A stretch of DNA of 64,000 nucleotides, taken from assembly GCA_964017155.1 (NCBI GenBank), contig OZ024862.1:30880158-30944157 (forward strand), in the 5' to 3' direction. The DNA comes from Oasisia sp. SBJ-2009. Taxonomy: Eukaryota > Annelida > Polychaeta > Sabellida > Siboglinidae. The notes under the pieces are model-generated. The model saw nothing but the letters and a program-made list of their open reading frames with translations, did no database searches and was not told the origin of the DNA. Position 1 is the stretch's first letter, and each line of letters starts with the position of its first letter. A program made the translations under genes and the position numbers. Positions 38,938 through 51,216 of this stretch are shown in pieces.

Positions 38938-38945
<8 letters not shown>
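38770..38945 (+). mobile_element. SINE (family S2), 3' half
   Basis: Shares CCACTGAGGACGACAAGCAC, CAGCATAGAAAGG, AATGAGACCTCATAA and the terminal AACCACAATATA with the full copy at 27719-28030. The tRNA head is missing or unrecognisable. Confidence 0.75.
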
Positions 38946-39298
<353 letters not shown>

Positions 39299-39409
39299 TA
39301 GTCACCTCATAGAAAGTAAAGCTAAATTCTTATATAGTGCAGTATCCAACCTTTAGGTCTCAAAGCCACCTTTAACTCTGGCCGATTATTCAATTGAATG
39401 CCATATCAG

Positions 39410-39560
39410 CTTCTCTGGTGACCATTCAGCATGCTGCAATTAATGCATGAAAGCAAATATCCACCACTGGTAAGCAAATATCCACCACTGTTTATAGCAA
39501 GGTACTTACTCATGCATGCAACATAACTGAACTGATGCAATGTAGAACAAGCAGTGGAAA
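39410..39560 (-). mobile_element. tRNA-derived SINE fragment (family S1)
   Basis: Minus-strand pieces of S1 (TACATTGCATCAGTTCAGTT, GTACCTTGCTATAAACAGTG) with an internal duplication of CAAATATCCACCACTG. It lies downstream of the stop codon of gene 2, possibly in its 3' UTR. Confidence 0.55.
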
Positions 39561-39790
39561 CAACTAGTACTAGCTGCACCCCACAGCGGTTCCATCTGAT
39601 CTTAGCTGTCATTCTGGATCACTCATCACATTGTCTTCCTTATTATGGAATTATATATCATTATTACATAGTCAGTTTCTGTCTTCTGATGCCTGTTGTA
39701 AACAATTACAACACTCCGTCTCCATCACTGAGGTTGGACATGTGTGTCCACTGTGCTTGGACCAACTGACCAGTTGTCAGTGAGTTCTGG

Positions 39791-39965
39791 CTAGTCTCTC
39801 CGGTGGTTAAATCTCTTTGGTGTCAAACTACACAAGATGTTAGTTGCGAGAAACACACTGCCAAATATTATAAAGATGAGGTTGACGTCAAAAGGAAAGC
39901 CGACCTTCACTCCACTTGTGATGGACCAGGCAAACAGACTTCCTCCGAACGTTGGGGCCAGGCTC
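39791..39965 (-). CDS. Gene 2 exon 12: last helices and C-terminus
   Basis: Reads SLAPTFGGSLFAWSITSG, then VNLIFIIFGSVFLATNIL and the tail LTPKRFNHRRD before TAG (39791-39793 on the plus strand as CTA). GGSLFAWS is a typical ZIFL helix-11 start. Acceptor CTGTTCCAG; entry phase 2 matches exon 11. Confidence 0.87.
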
Positions 39966-40323
39966 CTGGAACAGGCATAATTCAAGTGTGAGCACCCTGG
40001 AACATGCATTGTTAAATTACTTGGAAAAACACTGTGAATTTGTAGATCATTTCATACATAACATAATGAAAACGCAACAGTGCTTCCAGTGCTGCTGTTG
40101 ATGGATACATGATAAGTAATTTTGAATGTTAAATGAAAAAATGTTGTCACAACAATGATAAGACTGTAAATAGTTACACAATTATCATTTCAACATGGGA
40201 TATATTAAAATAACGACACACTGTAATGCCAATTTCATATATCAACAATTCACAACGCTAGCATTGGAAACCAAAAATCTGACATTTATATAATTTTTAT
40301 TTATATAACACATGAAAACTCAC

Positions 40324-40485
40324 CCGAAGAGGGCAGAAAGGGTCATGGCAATGCCGGTGAGGGCACCGACCTTATCTGGGGGAACGGAATTGTTCATGAG
40401 AATGGACATGGCCGAAAAGCAAGTGACACTGCAGACCCTTTTGAGACCCATGCCCACAAGCAGACACACCCACAATGCATCAGAA
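40324..40485 (-). CDS. Gene 2 exon 11: helices 9-10 region
   Basis: Reads SDALWVCLLVGMGLKRVCSV to ILMNNSVPPDKVGALTGIAM and TLSALFG. The NNSVPxDxxGxxxG stretch is the strongest C-terminal signature of this MFS family. Acceptor GTTTTCAG, donor CGG|GTGAGT; phases 2 and 2. Confidence 0.9.
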
Positions 40486-41107
40486 CTGAAAACAAAACGA
40501 GCCAAATAAAAGACACATTCCAAGGAACCATCTCAGAAGTCGATGTCCTTTATCAGATGAAATTACAGATGTTTGGGTAAGCAGGGTACATACACTGATG
40601 TCTTGTGATTCAGTTAATATACTGATATTATATCATGATAACAATGTTTACAAAGTGTCATCTGCGGAGACTGAGGCCTGATGAAAGTAATTTCTTATGA
40701 TATCGGACATGGATATTCTGAAATGTTCTCTTATAAGTTACATAACCTTGTGTTCACATACATGCTCAGAGTTCTGTACACTACATCTCAGCAACCCTGT
40801 TTGCATATATCCACCTGCATTTGCATATAGCCAGGGACTCACAATTTGTTATGTTCTGACTGTGGCGTTGTGACTTCTGGGTGGCAGAAGTATGCGTGAT
40901 TCCTCCCCAAAAAATTATAATTCAATGACATCTGCGTCAATAATAGAAGGGTTTCACAATAAATGCAACTTCTAACATTTCACCCAAGGGCGATACCTTT
41001 TTAAAAACATTTACTGAGCCAGGAAGCCATCTACGTTACACAAAAATGCAATGAATCTCCATTAAACAAAGCCTTCAGCAGAGGATAAGTTTTCCAAATG
41101 CCATAAG

Positions 41108-41530
41108 CCAGTGGTTCTGAATCGGTTAGGTTTGCAACCCATATTTCGGTCAAGGGACTGGCACAATGACCCATGTTTTTCAGCAGTTGAAACACAACAA
41201 CAACTGATTACATAAATAGACGTAATAAAATATGGGTGATGTTATTTCTACAATAGTTCTAAACGTGTTCTTTGTACGTTTCAACAAGAATTAATTTAGA
41301 AACAGCATCGATTCGTGACGATTGCACCCATGACGTAGTTTGGTGGTGTCAAACACAGTTTTGGTCTGTACTTGTATACAGGAAGCGCGCGTGACAACCA
41401 GCTTACACCAGCTGTCTCAAACAAATTTATATTCCTAGGAGACTCCAGATGACATATGCAAAATGGCTTGGTAACCTAGGTTTGGTTTGTGACCCAGGAG
41501 TAGAGGAAGGTTAGTGTGTGAACCATACAT
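41108..41530. mobile_element. Possible hAT-like MITE in intron
   Basis: Left end CAGTGGTTCTGAATCGGTTA and, on the other strand at the right end, TATGGTTCACACACTAACC are loosely inverted copies, with GCAACCC / GTGACCC inside. The CAGTGGTTCT start resembles hAT termini. Weakly supported. Confidence 0.35.
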
Positions 41531-42107
41531 CTTTTTTCCACCAAAATGCAATATATTTATATATATTTGCCAATGAACACAACAGGGCAGCTGTGTGGAG
41601 TGATGTGGTTATATAGTGTTTTCATAACAAAATCTTTTAATATCAGATTTTACAAAACAACTGTACAACGAATATGTAAGATTCTGCCACCATTACCTGA
41701 TTTTTGGTTGTTAATACACATCAACTTTGCATAAATGGCTCATCAGTCAGGCGGTTTCATAGACACTGTACCTTTTTCCTGTGATATTTCGACTGCTTTC
41801 AGCAGTCTTCCTCTGATTGTTGCCACCAGACGCCACCACTGGTGTATGCCATCTAGCGTTAGCTGTCTGAGGAAGACAGCTGAACACAGCCAAAACGTCA
41901 TGGAAAAATGTATTGTCAAATAAAATAAAAACCTCTACTCCATTTACAATATTTTATCAAAACGTTTTATCTAGAAAATTCTAAAAATCTAATGACTGAA
42001 TAGTATCTACTGTTTTCAACGTTTCATCTAGAAAATTCTAAAAACCTAATGACTGAATAGTATCTACTGTTTTCAACATTCTCACTCAGCGGTTTATTGG
42101 TACTTAC

Positions 42108-42181
42108 TGGTGAAGAAGTATCCTCAATGCACCAACTGTTGTAGCATGAAATATGAGCCATAAACACGTGAACTGGAACGT
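42108..42181 (-). CDS. Gene 2 exon 10: helix 8 region
   Basis: A 74-bp exon reading TFQFTCLWLIFHATTVGALR and ILLH. Acceptor TTACTACGCAG and donor CA|GTAAGT. Phase 0 in and 2 out, which fits exon 9 (ending ...RYGSKK) and exon 11. The TFQ start matches the family position after an LG-type turn. Confidence 0.72.
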
Positions 42182-42472
42182 CTGCGTAGTAAAACAAAGA
42201 TCAACTATACAAGAACGGATAGTTACACGTGAACTGATGTACGTATCTAGCGTATTAGAGTGTTTTAATACCACAATCTCAAGTGTGACCTCCGTCAAGT
42301 TTTGCATTTGTCAACAATGTTGATAATGGTTATATGTAAATTGTCAACTGTACATGACTATGTGGTGACATCATGACACATTTCATAGGTGAGACATTTG
42401 TCACTTTAGGCATTTTCCTTTATGTTTTTTACCTGGTCATGTGACAGATGGGTCCATTCTTGCTTCCGACAA

Positions 42473-42525
42473 TAGATATATATGTATACATATATATGTA
42501 TGTATGTATATTTATATATATATAT

Positions 42526-42571
<46 letters not shown>

Positions 42572-42575
42572 TACC
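42473..42575. repeat. (TA)n/(TATG)n microsatellite
   Basis: TA run with ATGTATGTATG interruptions in the intron between exons 9 and 10. Confidence 0.9.
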
Positions 42576-42926
42576 GACAGTCAGGAGGTGATTATTCGCC
42601 CACCTCCATGATGCTAGGCCAAACACTGCCTGGGTATAATTTAAGAGAATGGACACGACTTCTAAAGCAGATTGCTGTCTTTCATTGGTTAATGACATTT
42701 GTTTGGCAATTTTCTGTATGAAAACTGTACATATATTAATGCCAACTTGTCTAACATCTATCTAACCATCTATATGCATAACAGCAATCCTATTTATTAT
42801 AATAAATACAACTGTTTTATATAACTAAAAACAATCATCTAGAAAATGATCGTTGTTTCTAAAAGACTGTAATAGATTGATTGGACTACATTAAAAGAAA
42901 TCAGTAGGAGACTATAGGGTACACAC

Positions 42927-43045
42927 CTTCTTTGAACCGTACCTAGTCTCAGCTGCTGGGAAGATGTAGAGTTGTAGGAGCAGAAGGGGGAGGGTGGGGA
43001 TGCCCAGGGCGAAGCCAATCTCCTCCGTTCCAAACCCCAGTCCAT
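42927..43045 (-). CDS. Gene 2 exon 9: start of second half (helix 7)
   Basis: Reads GLGFGTEEIGFALGIPTLPL then LLLQLYIFPAAETRYGSKK. GLGF-x-EEIG is typical of the helix-7 entry in ZIFL-type MFS. Acceptor GTCTTTCAG, phase 1 in. Donor AAG|GTGTGT gives phase 0 and fits exon 10; an inner donor AG|GTACGG at 42942 would break phase. Confidence 0.8.
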
Positions 43046-43289
43046 CTGAAAGACCACAACACTTTTAAAGTTCATATTAAGACATATCAACATGTTTTTA
43101 TTTAGCGTTTGGATGGATAATTCTAGTTATAACACCCAACCCACCACCTCAAAGGTAACACAAAGTTGACACGCATGAATGAATCTAGCATTAAAATTGC
43201 ACTTTTGTAAGAATAAATGTAAAGGTAAATTCTTATATTGCTCAAAATCCAACCACCAGGGACTTACACTTTACTCCATGGCAGACCTG

Positions 43290-43440
43290 TTCTGTCAAAC
43301 ACATCTCAGCTTCACTGGAAAACATTCATCAATGCTGCAAATAATGCATGAAGACTAGCTGTAAACAATTACCCACCACTGCCTATAGCCAGGTACTCAT
43401 TCATACAGCTGAGTGAACTGGAGCAATGTAGTGGACGCAG
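43290..43440 (-). mobile_element. tRNA-derived SINE fragment (family S1)
   Basis: Minus-strand TACATTGCTCCAGTTCACTC, AGCTGTATGAATGAGTACC, TGGCTATAGGCAGTGGTGGG and an AGCTGAGATGTG segment. Intronic in gene 2. Confidence 0.65.
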
Positions 43441-43762
43441 TTGTGTACCATAAAATATGAGCCATAAACATGCGATACACACCAGCTGCACTTTTAAAGT
43501 TCATGCATATTAAGACTTACAAACACACTTTTATTTACAGACCCGTTCACCCATCATTTGAATCGGTAAAGGATGTTTTTAGACAGGTAAAATTAAATGT
43601 GCAGAAAAACGGAGGTTTCTTTAACTTGCCAATTTGGCCACTGGATCACAAATTATAATAATGTATGCATGTGCCTTATAATTATGTAAGTTTCATGAAC
43701 ACTCCAGATTTGCCCAGTATTCGAGATGTTCATGCCTGTTTTTCCCCACCCTATCCCAACAC

Positions 43763-44057
43763 CCATAGCTTTATGCACAGACACATCCACCCGTCATTTG
43801 GACGGGTAAAAACGAATATGGACGAGTAGAAATATGGGTGGACAGGTAAAAAATGAAGGAGCAAAAAAAACGTTTTCAAAAACCATAGATGTTAATTACG
43901 CCTTGAAAATGAGTTTAAATGGTGTCATGTGTTTGTAGTCCATTTCAAGTCATCAGGCACATTTGAAAGTTTGTAAACTGGCTTAACAGTTAACATCCAT
44001 GTGTCCACCAAAACATGTGTGACTGGCAATAATTGTATCTTGCATAAAGCCCTGCCA
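43763..44057. repeat. Dispersed ~300-bp repeat R2 (copy 1)
   Basis: Almost collinear with 50018-50315: GTCATTTGGACGGGTAAAAA, AATATGGGTGGACAGGTAAA, CCAAAACATGTGTGACTGGC, ATCTTGCATAAAGCCCTGC. Its start can fold on itself (CCGTCCACCCAT against ATGGGTGGACGG in copy 2). A partial copy is at 43535-43655. It ends about 20 bp from the donor of exon 8. Confidence 0.8.
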
Positions 44058-44080
44058 ACACACAAAGAAATGTGACTCAC

Positions 44081-44187
44081 GAAGATGAATATCGGTAGAC
44101 GCCCACACGGAGAAGATTTCAGCAGAGCCAATAACGCAAAATGCCAGAAGCGAATAGAGGCCGACAGTGATGGATACACCTGGTATC
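44081..44187 (-). CDS. Gene 2 exon 8: helix preceding the second half
   Basis: Reads IPGVSITVGLYSLLAFCVIG then SAEIFSVWASTDIHL. Acceptor TATTGTTGTAG, donor C|GTGAGT; phases 2 and 1 agree with neighbours. Confidence 0.85.
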
Positions 44188-44495
44188 CTACAACAATAAA
44201 TGACACATCTTGACACATCAAATACAGCCTCGGTGTAGTGATTCATGTTCTGATTGTTCATGAGAAATCAGCATCATGCTGTAAACAGATATATAGAACT
44301 TAAAGAAGACCCAGTCCACAGATAAAGTGTGTCATCATTTGGTTACCGCAATGATTCAGATGCCAATAAAAACAGATAATGCAACAGTATGCTATCCAAA
44401 AACATATTTAAAAACAATACTCACATAAAACTGATCAGTGTCCGATGACGTCCAGTTAATTTGTTTGTACATTTTTAGTCCGTCCAAACAGAGTA

Positions 44496-44501
<6 letters not shown>

Positions 44502-44559
<58 letters not shown>

Positions 44560-44619
44560 TATATACAATTATATATATATATATATATATAATTATATAT
44601 ATATATATAATTATATATA

Positions 44620-44657
<38 letters not shown>

Positions 44658-44661
44658 TATA

Positions 44662-44713
<52 letters not shown>

Positions 44714-44762
44714 TAGTCTGTATTTATATATATATATAATTGTATATATATATATATATATA
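44502..44762. repeat. (TA)n/(TAAT)n microsatellite
   Basis: TA run with many AATTATA steps, intron between exons 7 and 8. Confidence 0.95.
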
Positions 44763-45202
44763 GACATTATGGTAGTTAATTAACCTTTTACTTCCTCAAT
44801 AACTGGCTGATGTCTCATCATTTCAAACTGCTGAATGAATAATTTAAACCTGACTAACTCATATGTACCCCGTAATCGTGCCATTTACAGCATAACTGCA
44901 TGCCAGATGTCACAGTAAAGCTTCAAGCCTGTTTGCTGTATGCTCTGGGTATTTATTACACAGCTGTGTCGCCTTTGATGTTTTTGAATCACACTATTAG
45001 AAAACATCCTATTGAATTTGCACAAATGCTGTGTGGAGTCAGAAGCATTTCCCTAAAACATTGTGGCAATAAAGGGTTAACACAAAACCATGGTTTACTT
45101 AACAAAGTCGGGTTGGTAAATTAATCATATTTGAAACGTACATTTTTACTGTTCAAAAACGCAAGAGTATTTTCGCAAACAACAGAAAAGAATACCACTT
45201 AC

Positions 45203-45541
45203 GTCATAATCTTGTATAATTCCATATCCTTCAAGTAGTCCCAACACCCTCGTTTTGTCTTCAGTTTCGGGATGTCTTCTGTTTGGTTAAATAACTGCAC
45301 ATCTGTCTCACAGCAGTGGTGTTGACCAGAGACCACAACACCGGGCCGACATGAGCACTGTGAGGTCTCTGGTCTGTCTGGATTGTTCCCGAAGGCACTT
45401 CTCACATTTGATGTTACAATTTCACCACATGTTTCAGTTGCTTCCTCCATGTTGTCACCGTGAGAAGGTCCTTTTGGGAGCATTTCTACCAGTTCCCCGC
45501 GGTTCTGTTCAATGTCGTCCATCGTTACCTCGGAAGTCAGG
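45203..45541 (-). CDS. Gene 2 exon 7: cytoplasmic central loop
   Basis: 339 bp, 113 codons: LTSEVTMDDIEQNRGELVEM at the start, a cysteine cluster (CSCRPG, HHCC), and LKTKRGCWDYLKDMELYKIM at the end. Hydrophilic and acidic with no helix, as expected for the loop between helices 6 and 7. The loop is long for the family. Acceptor TTTTGTCAG, donor AC|GTAAGT; phases 2 and 2 agree. Confidence 0.85.
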
Positions 45542-45914
45542 CTGACAAAAGAATAATAGTTCATCCACTGCTGCATATAGCATAAACAGTAAGACACTTT
45601 GAGGCTTGAGCATACCTAAAGACTGGACATGTAAGAATTTACCTTTTCTAAATGTACAGACGTTCACTGAATTCTTTTTTATTTCACCCATTGTCTATTA
45701 CAACTTTGTACTATGGTACACAATAATAAGTTTCAAGAAAACTATTATCCCATGAATGGAAATTTGGTTGCAGTGTTAATAAAAAATACAGAGTTAAAAG
45801 TTTCTAAATTGTAATCATGAATCATACAAAAATTGCAAATTAATTACAAAATCTAATATTATAATTGTGGTTGTCACACTACACATAATATATATATAGC
45901 ATTGTAGTGGAATG

Positions 45915-46019
45915 TGTACACACACACTCATGCACACACATGCACACAAACACTCGTGCACACAGAAACATGCACACAAACACTCATGCACACAAACACT
46001 CATGCACACAAACACTAAT

Positions 46020-46113
<94 letters not shown>

Positions 46114-46130
46114 ACACACACACACACACA
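45915..46130. repeat. (CA)n microsatellite with CATGCACACAAACACT units
   Basis: Short minisatellite (CATGCACACAAACACT, about 16 bp) to 46020, then CA to 46130; starts about 70 bp downstream of the exon 6 donor in gene orientation. Confidence 0.95.
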
Positions 46131-46199
46131 TTAATTTCCAACAGGTATCAAGGAACCAAGACCAAAGTGGCAAACATCTACATCAGTGCTTAAACTTAC

Positions 46200-46371
46200 A
46201 CAACATGTATTTTCCTGTGGCGTGTTTCAGGCAAGAAGAAGAAAGTAATAACCATGGGAATGAAGCACATGGCGCTGGCGATCATGCTGGCCATCAGGTA
46301 GGGGTACCGCCCAAACAATCCATCTTGTGTGAAGTGATTAGGATAATGCTTTGCAGGGCTCGCTACATAGC
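46200..46371 (-). CDS. Gene 2 exon 6: helices 5-6 and LPET motif
   Basis: Reads GYVASPAKHYPNHFTQDG, LFGRYPYLMASMIASAMC, FIPMVITFFFLPETRHRKIH. FGRYPYL and FLPETxH are hallmarks of ZIFL-type MFS at helices 5-6. Acceptor TGTTTGCAG, donor GT|GTAAGT; phases 1 and 2 agree. Confidence 0.9.
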
Positions 46372-46989
46372 CTGCAAACACAATGGGTTTGTTACTACAG
46401 AGCAGGGCCACGGTGTGTGGGATATGATGCCCTTGGGTCAAGATTTTGCATGAGGAAGAGTTCCAATTGACAAGACCATAATTGATATATAGCTGGGAGT
46501 TGCATCTAAAATGCATCTATGATACAGAGTAAACATTTTGGCAGGGAACACATTGCAGCTAAGTTTGGATATGGTAGGTAGACAGGCTTATTTTACAATT
46601 TATGCACATAGTCAATTTTTTCTAGTATAAAGTATGTAAAAATCTGTTGATATTTTCTTTCTCCCAGACCCCCATTTTCATAGTAACAAACAAAGTGTCT
46701 GCCATATTGAGCAAATACTGGCAAACATGCAAACCCTGCTCGTGCATGCAAAACATGCAAATCCACGTTCGGTAGACATTCGATAAATTCACAGTGAACA
46801 ACGCATTTAGCATAATGTAATTTTTTTTTAACTTCTTGGCAAAGTGTACAGAAATGGTAAAGTGTACATGCTATTGACAATAAATACTGGTCTGTCTTTC
46901 AAACTATTTGTAGTTATTAAAACGTGCCTGGTCACTGTATAGATTAGAATGTACTGATTACAACATTGCGACATGGTAAGTGCATCACC

Positions 46990-49615
46990 CAACAGATGCC
47001 AGGGTCCATTCACCTACTCCTGTGTCCAGTCACTTCCTTCAACCATTCACTCTGACTCATTTGTCCAGTCACTTCCTTCAACCATTCACTCTGACTCATT
47101 TGTCCAGTCACTTCCTTCAACCATTCACTCTGACACATTTGTCCAGTCACTTCCTTCAACCATTCACTCTGACTCATTTGTCCAGTCACTCCCTTCAACC
47201 ATTGCCTCTGACTCATTTGTCCAGTCACTCCCTTCAACCATTCCCACTGACTCATTTGTCCAGTCACTTCCTTCAACCATTCCCACTGACTCATTTGTCC
47301 AGTCACTCCCTTCAACCATTCCCACTGACTCATTTGTCCAGTCACTCCCTTCAACCATTCACTCAGACTCATTTGTCCAGTCACATCCTTCAACCATTCA
47401 CTCTGACTCATTTGTCCAGTCACTTCCTTCAACCATTCACTCTGACTCATTTGTCCAGTCACTTCCTTCAACCATTCACTCTGACACATTTGTCCAGTCA
47501 CTTCCTTCAACCATTCACTCTGACTCATTTGTCCAGTCACTCCCTTCAACCATTCCCACTGACTCATTTGTCCAGTCACTTCCTTCAACCATTCCCACTG
47601 ACTCATTTGTCCAGTCACTTCCTTCAACCATTCCCACTGACTCATTTGTCCAGTCACTCCCTTCAACCATTCCCACTGACTCATTTGTCCAGTCACTTCC
47701 TTCAACCATTCCCACTGACTCATTTGTCCAGTCACTTCCTTCAACCATTCCCACTGACTCATTTGTCCAGTCACTCCCTTCAACCATTCACTCAGACTCA
47801 TTTGTCCAGTCACATCCTTCAACCATTCACTCTGACTCATTTGTCCAGTCACTTCCTTCAACCATTCACTCTGACTCATTTGTCCAGTCACTTCCTTCAA
47901 CCATTCCCACTGACTCATTTATCCAGTCACTTCCTTCAACCACTGCCTGACCCATTTGTCCAATCACTTCCTTCATCCATTGCCTCTGAATCATTTGTCC
48001 AGTCACTTCCTTCAACCATTGCCTCTGACTCATTTGTCCAGTCACTTCCTTCAACCATTCCCACTGACTCATTTGTCCAGTCACTTCCTTCAACCATTCC
48101 CACTGACTCATTTGTCCAGTCACTCCCTTCAACCATTCACTCAGACTCATTTGTCCAGTCACATCCTTCAACCATTCACTCTGACTCATTTGTCCAGTCA
48201 CTTCCTTCAACCATTCACTCTGACTCATTTGTCCAGTCACTTCCTTCAACCATTCACTCTGACTCATTTGTCCAGTCACTTCCTTCAACCATTCCCACTG
48301 ACTCATTTGTCCAGTCACTCCCTTCAACCATTCACTCAGACTCATTTGTCCAGTCACATCCTTCATCCATTGCCTCTGAATCATTTGTCCAGTCACTTCC
48401 TTCAACCATTGCCTCTGACTCATTTGTTCAGGCACTTCCTTCAACCATTGCCTCTGACTCATTTGTCCAGTCACTTCCTTCAACCATTGCCTCTGACTCA
48501 TTTGTCCAGTCACTTCCTTGAACCATCCTCTCTGACTCAGTTGTCCAGTCACTTCCTTCAACCATTGCCTGACTCAGTTGTCCAGTCACTTCCTTCAACC
48601 ATTGTCTCTGACTCAGTTGTCCAGTCACTTCCTTCAACCATTGTCTCTGACTCATTTGTCCAGTTACTTCCTTGAACCATCCTCTCTGACTCAGTTGTCC
48701 AGTCAGTTCCTTCAACCATTGCTTGACTCAGTTGTCCAGTCACTTCCTTCAACCATTGTCTCTGACTCAGTTGTCCAGTCACTTCCTTGAACCATCCTCT
48801 CTGACTCAGGTGTCCAGTCACTCCCTTCAACCATTGCCTGACTCAGTTGTCCAGTCACTTCCTTCAACCATTGCCTGACTCATTTGTCCAGTCACTTCCT
48901 TCAACCATTGTCTCTGACTCAGTTGTCCAGTCACTTCCTTGAACCATCCTCTCTGACTCATTTGTCCAGTCACTTCCTTCAACCATTGCCGGACTCATTT
49001 GTCCAGTCACTTCCTTCAACCATTGCCGGACTCATTTGTCCAGTCACTTCCTTCAACCATTGCCGGACTCATTTGTCCAGTCACTTCCTTTAAAACATTG
49101 CCGGACTCATTTGTCCAGTCACTTCCTTCAACCATTGTCTCTGACTCATTTGTCCAGTCACTTCCTTCAACCATTGCCGGACTCATTTGTCCAGTCACTT
49201 CCTTCAACCATTGCCGGACTCATTTGTCCAGTCACTTCCTTCAACCATTGTCTCTGACTCAGTTGTCCAGTCACTTCCTTCAACCATTGCCGGACTCATT
49301 TTTCCAGTCACTTCCTTCAACCATTGCCTCTGACTCATTTGTCCAGTCACTTCCTTGAACCATCCTCTCTGACTCAGTTGTTCAGTCACTTCCTTCAACC
49401 ATTGCCGGACTCATTTGTCCTGTCACTTCCTTCAACCATTGCCGGACTCATTTTTCCAGTCACTTCCTTCAACCATTGCCTCTGACTCATTTGTCCAGTC
49501 ACTTCCTTGAACCATCCTCTCTGACTCATTTGTCCAGTCACTTCCTTCAACCATTGTCTGACTCAGTTGTCCTGTTACTTCCTTCAACCATTGCCGGACT
49601 CATTTGTCCAGTGGT
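46990..49615. repeat. 39/37-bp minisatellite in gene 2 intron
   Basis: About 67 tandem units of TCATTTGTCCAGTCACTTCC then TTCAACCATT then a variable end (CACTCTGAC, CCCACTGAC, GCCTCTGAC, or the shorter GCCGGAC). Units of 39 bp dominate to about 48510, then 37-bp units mix in. Blocks of several variants recur in order, showing higher-order duplication. It fills the intron between exons 5 and 6. Open frames of up to 513 codons on + and 302 on - come from the 39-bp period. Confidence 0.95.
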
Positions 49616-49848
49616 CAAATGCAAACGTGGACAATTAGGTTAGGGCTCGGGAGCAAGTATCCACTTTTTCATTTGACCATTGGGCAATTGTACACTGAGC
49701 AACTGTCCGCTGGTCAATTTACCTACCCATCCTCTCATTGATGGCGCAGAAATAAAGCGATCCGTGGGAAAAAGTTTACAATCAAAATATGCAATGGTTA
49801 CAATGGCTGCCTTCAGCATAAATTAATCAATAATTACATAATACATAC

Positions 49849-49971
49849 CTGATATGACAGGGCCAGCCACCACCCCCAGACCCCAAAAAAGGGCGACTGT
49901 TGACATTCCCGCTGCTTGGTTAGTATTGTCACTGACGTCACATAGGATACATTTGGTCACACCAGCAGCAC
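49849..49971 (-). CDS. Gene 2 exon 5: antiporter motif helix
   Basis: Reads GAAGVTKCILCDVSDNTNQA then AGMSTVALFWGLGVVAGPVI and SG. The S-TVALFWGL-G-VVA-GP-VI-SG pattern matches the S-x8-G-x3-GP-x2-GG antiporter signature described for ZIF1-like proteins, with Ser for the first of the final glycines. Acceptor TGTTTCAAG is weak in pyrimidines; donor G|GTATGT; phases 1 and 1. Confidence 0.9.
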
Positions 49972-50017
49972 CTTGAAACAGAAAATACAGCGAGACATAC
50001 TATAGCGCACACACCAC

Positions 50018-50315
50018 CATAGCTTTATGCAGAGACCCGTCCACCCATCATTTGGATGGGTAAAAACAAATACGGACGGGTAGAAATATGGGTGGACGGG
50101 TAAAACAATTAAGGAGCAAAAAAGGTCTTCCAAAACCATAGATATTGTTAGTTATGCCTTGAAAGTGAGCGTAAATGGTGTCACATGTGTGTTTATAGTC
50201 CTTTTCAGGTCAAAAAAATACATTTAAAGTTTGTGAACTGGCTTAACACTTAACATCGACATGTACACCAAAACATGTGTGACTGGCTATATTTTGATCT
50301 TGCATAAAGCCCTGC
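50018..50315. repeat. Dispersed ~300-bp repeat R2 (copy 2)
   Basis: Second copy of the repeat at 43763-44057 in the same orientation, in another intron of the same gene. Contains a near-perfect inverted repeat ACCCGTCCACCCAT / ATGGGTGGACGGGT. Confidence 0.8.
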
Positions 50316-50865
50316 ACACCACATAGTATTGTTTAATTTAAAATCAAGATACTGATTTTACAACAGTTTTTGCAATAAAAATAAATTTGTTACTTTATAC
50401 ATTACTTAGACTACGAGTACCTTACTACTCACTTCAACCTCGGGCCAGAGCAAAGCGATCTGAATAATAAGTTAGATGATTGTAACTACTGGGATTAATA
50501 ACCTCTACCTGACTGCCAGGGACATGAATTGGGACTGTCCGAGGGTGGCTAGGATAATTGTAGGGTGACCTTAATAGGAAGGTGGCTGTAGTAAAAAAAA
50601 AAATAACTTGGGACTGAAGTACAGTGACCTTAATTTCAAGCTGGTAGAATATGAAACAATAATAGGATAACCTTATTTGCAAGGTGGGTGTAATATCAGT
50701 GACAGTTAACCAAGGTTTAACTGTATTTGTAAACATCTTCAGGGATTTTTAATAAGTTGATATTAATAATAAAGATAAAAACGTACTATTCACTGTAATG
50801 CACCAATCAGGAACTGAATTGATTTAATAAGAGATAAGTTATTAAAATATTCATATGACTGCCAA

Positions 50866-51216
50866 ATTGAGGAGCGGTGGTCGCACGGTAGAGCACCGGA
50901 CTATCAATCGAGGGGACGGTGGTTCAATCCCACCTACCGCCGTTTCGAAACGTAGGCAATTTCTTCCACCCCACATTTGCCTGTGTATTTCGGAAGAGAC
51001 ACTAAAAACTGGTGGTCCCTTCTATCTGGTGTCTATACCAGGGGAAGTAAAAGATCCCACACAGGGGGTAAATGTATAACCTGTAGTGAACTCACTAATT
51101 CTAGAGGACTACTCTGAAAACCAAACTCGACAATACTCTTAGTCACAAATATGTGGCTAACATAGAGTGATGAGCTAACATAGAGTGATGAGCTAGTCAT
51201 AAGAAGAAGAAGAAAT
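50866..51216 (+). mobile_element. tRNA-derived SINE (family S3), full length
   Basis: The head GCGGTGGTCGCACGGTAGAG ... GGTGGTTCAATCCCACC can nearly fold as a tRNA; the first seven bases GCGGTGG pair with CTACCGC with one G-U. The body has TATTTCGGAAGAGACACTAA and GGGGAAGTAAAAGATCCCAC, and the tail is (AAG)n. It lies antisense in gene 2, its 3' tail ending about 10 bp from the donor of exon 4. The body and tail argue against a free tRNA gene. Confidence 0.8.

Noticed and set aside
42943..42943. Donor AG|GTACGG for gene 2 exon 9
   Set aside because: Gives phase 2, which does not join exon 10; the GTGTGT donor 16 bases further keeps the frame.
46973..49398. Secreted repeat protein (SFVQSLPSTIHSD units) in either strand
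   Set aside because: No signal peptide, open on both strands due to the 39-bp period, and lies within an intron of gene 2 whose flanking exons splice in phase.
50870..50942. Functional tRNA gene
   Set aside because: The fold is nearly complete, but it continues into a SINE body with an (AAG)n tail; treated as a SINE head.
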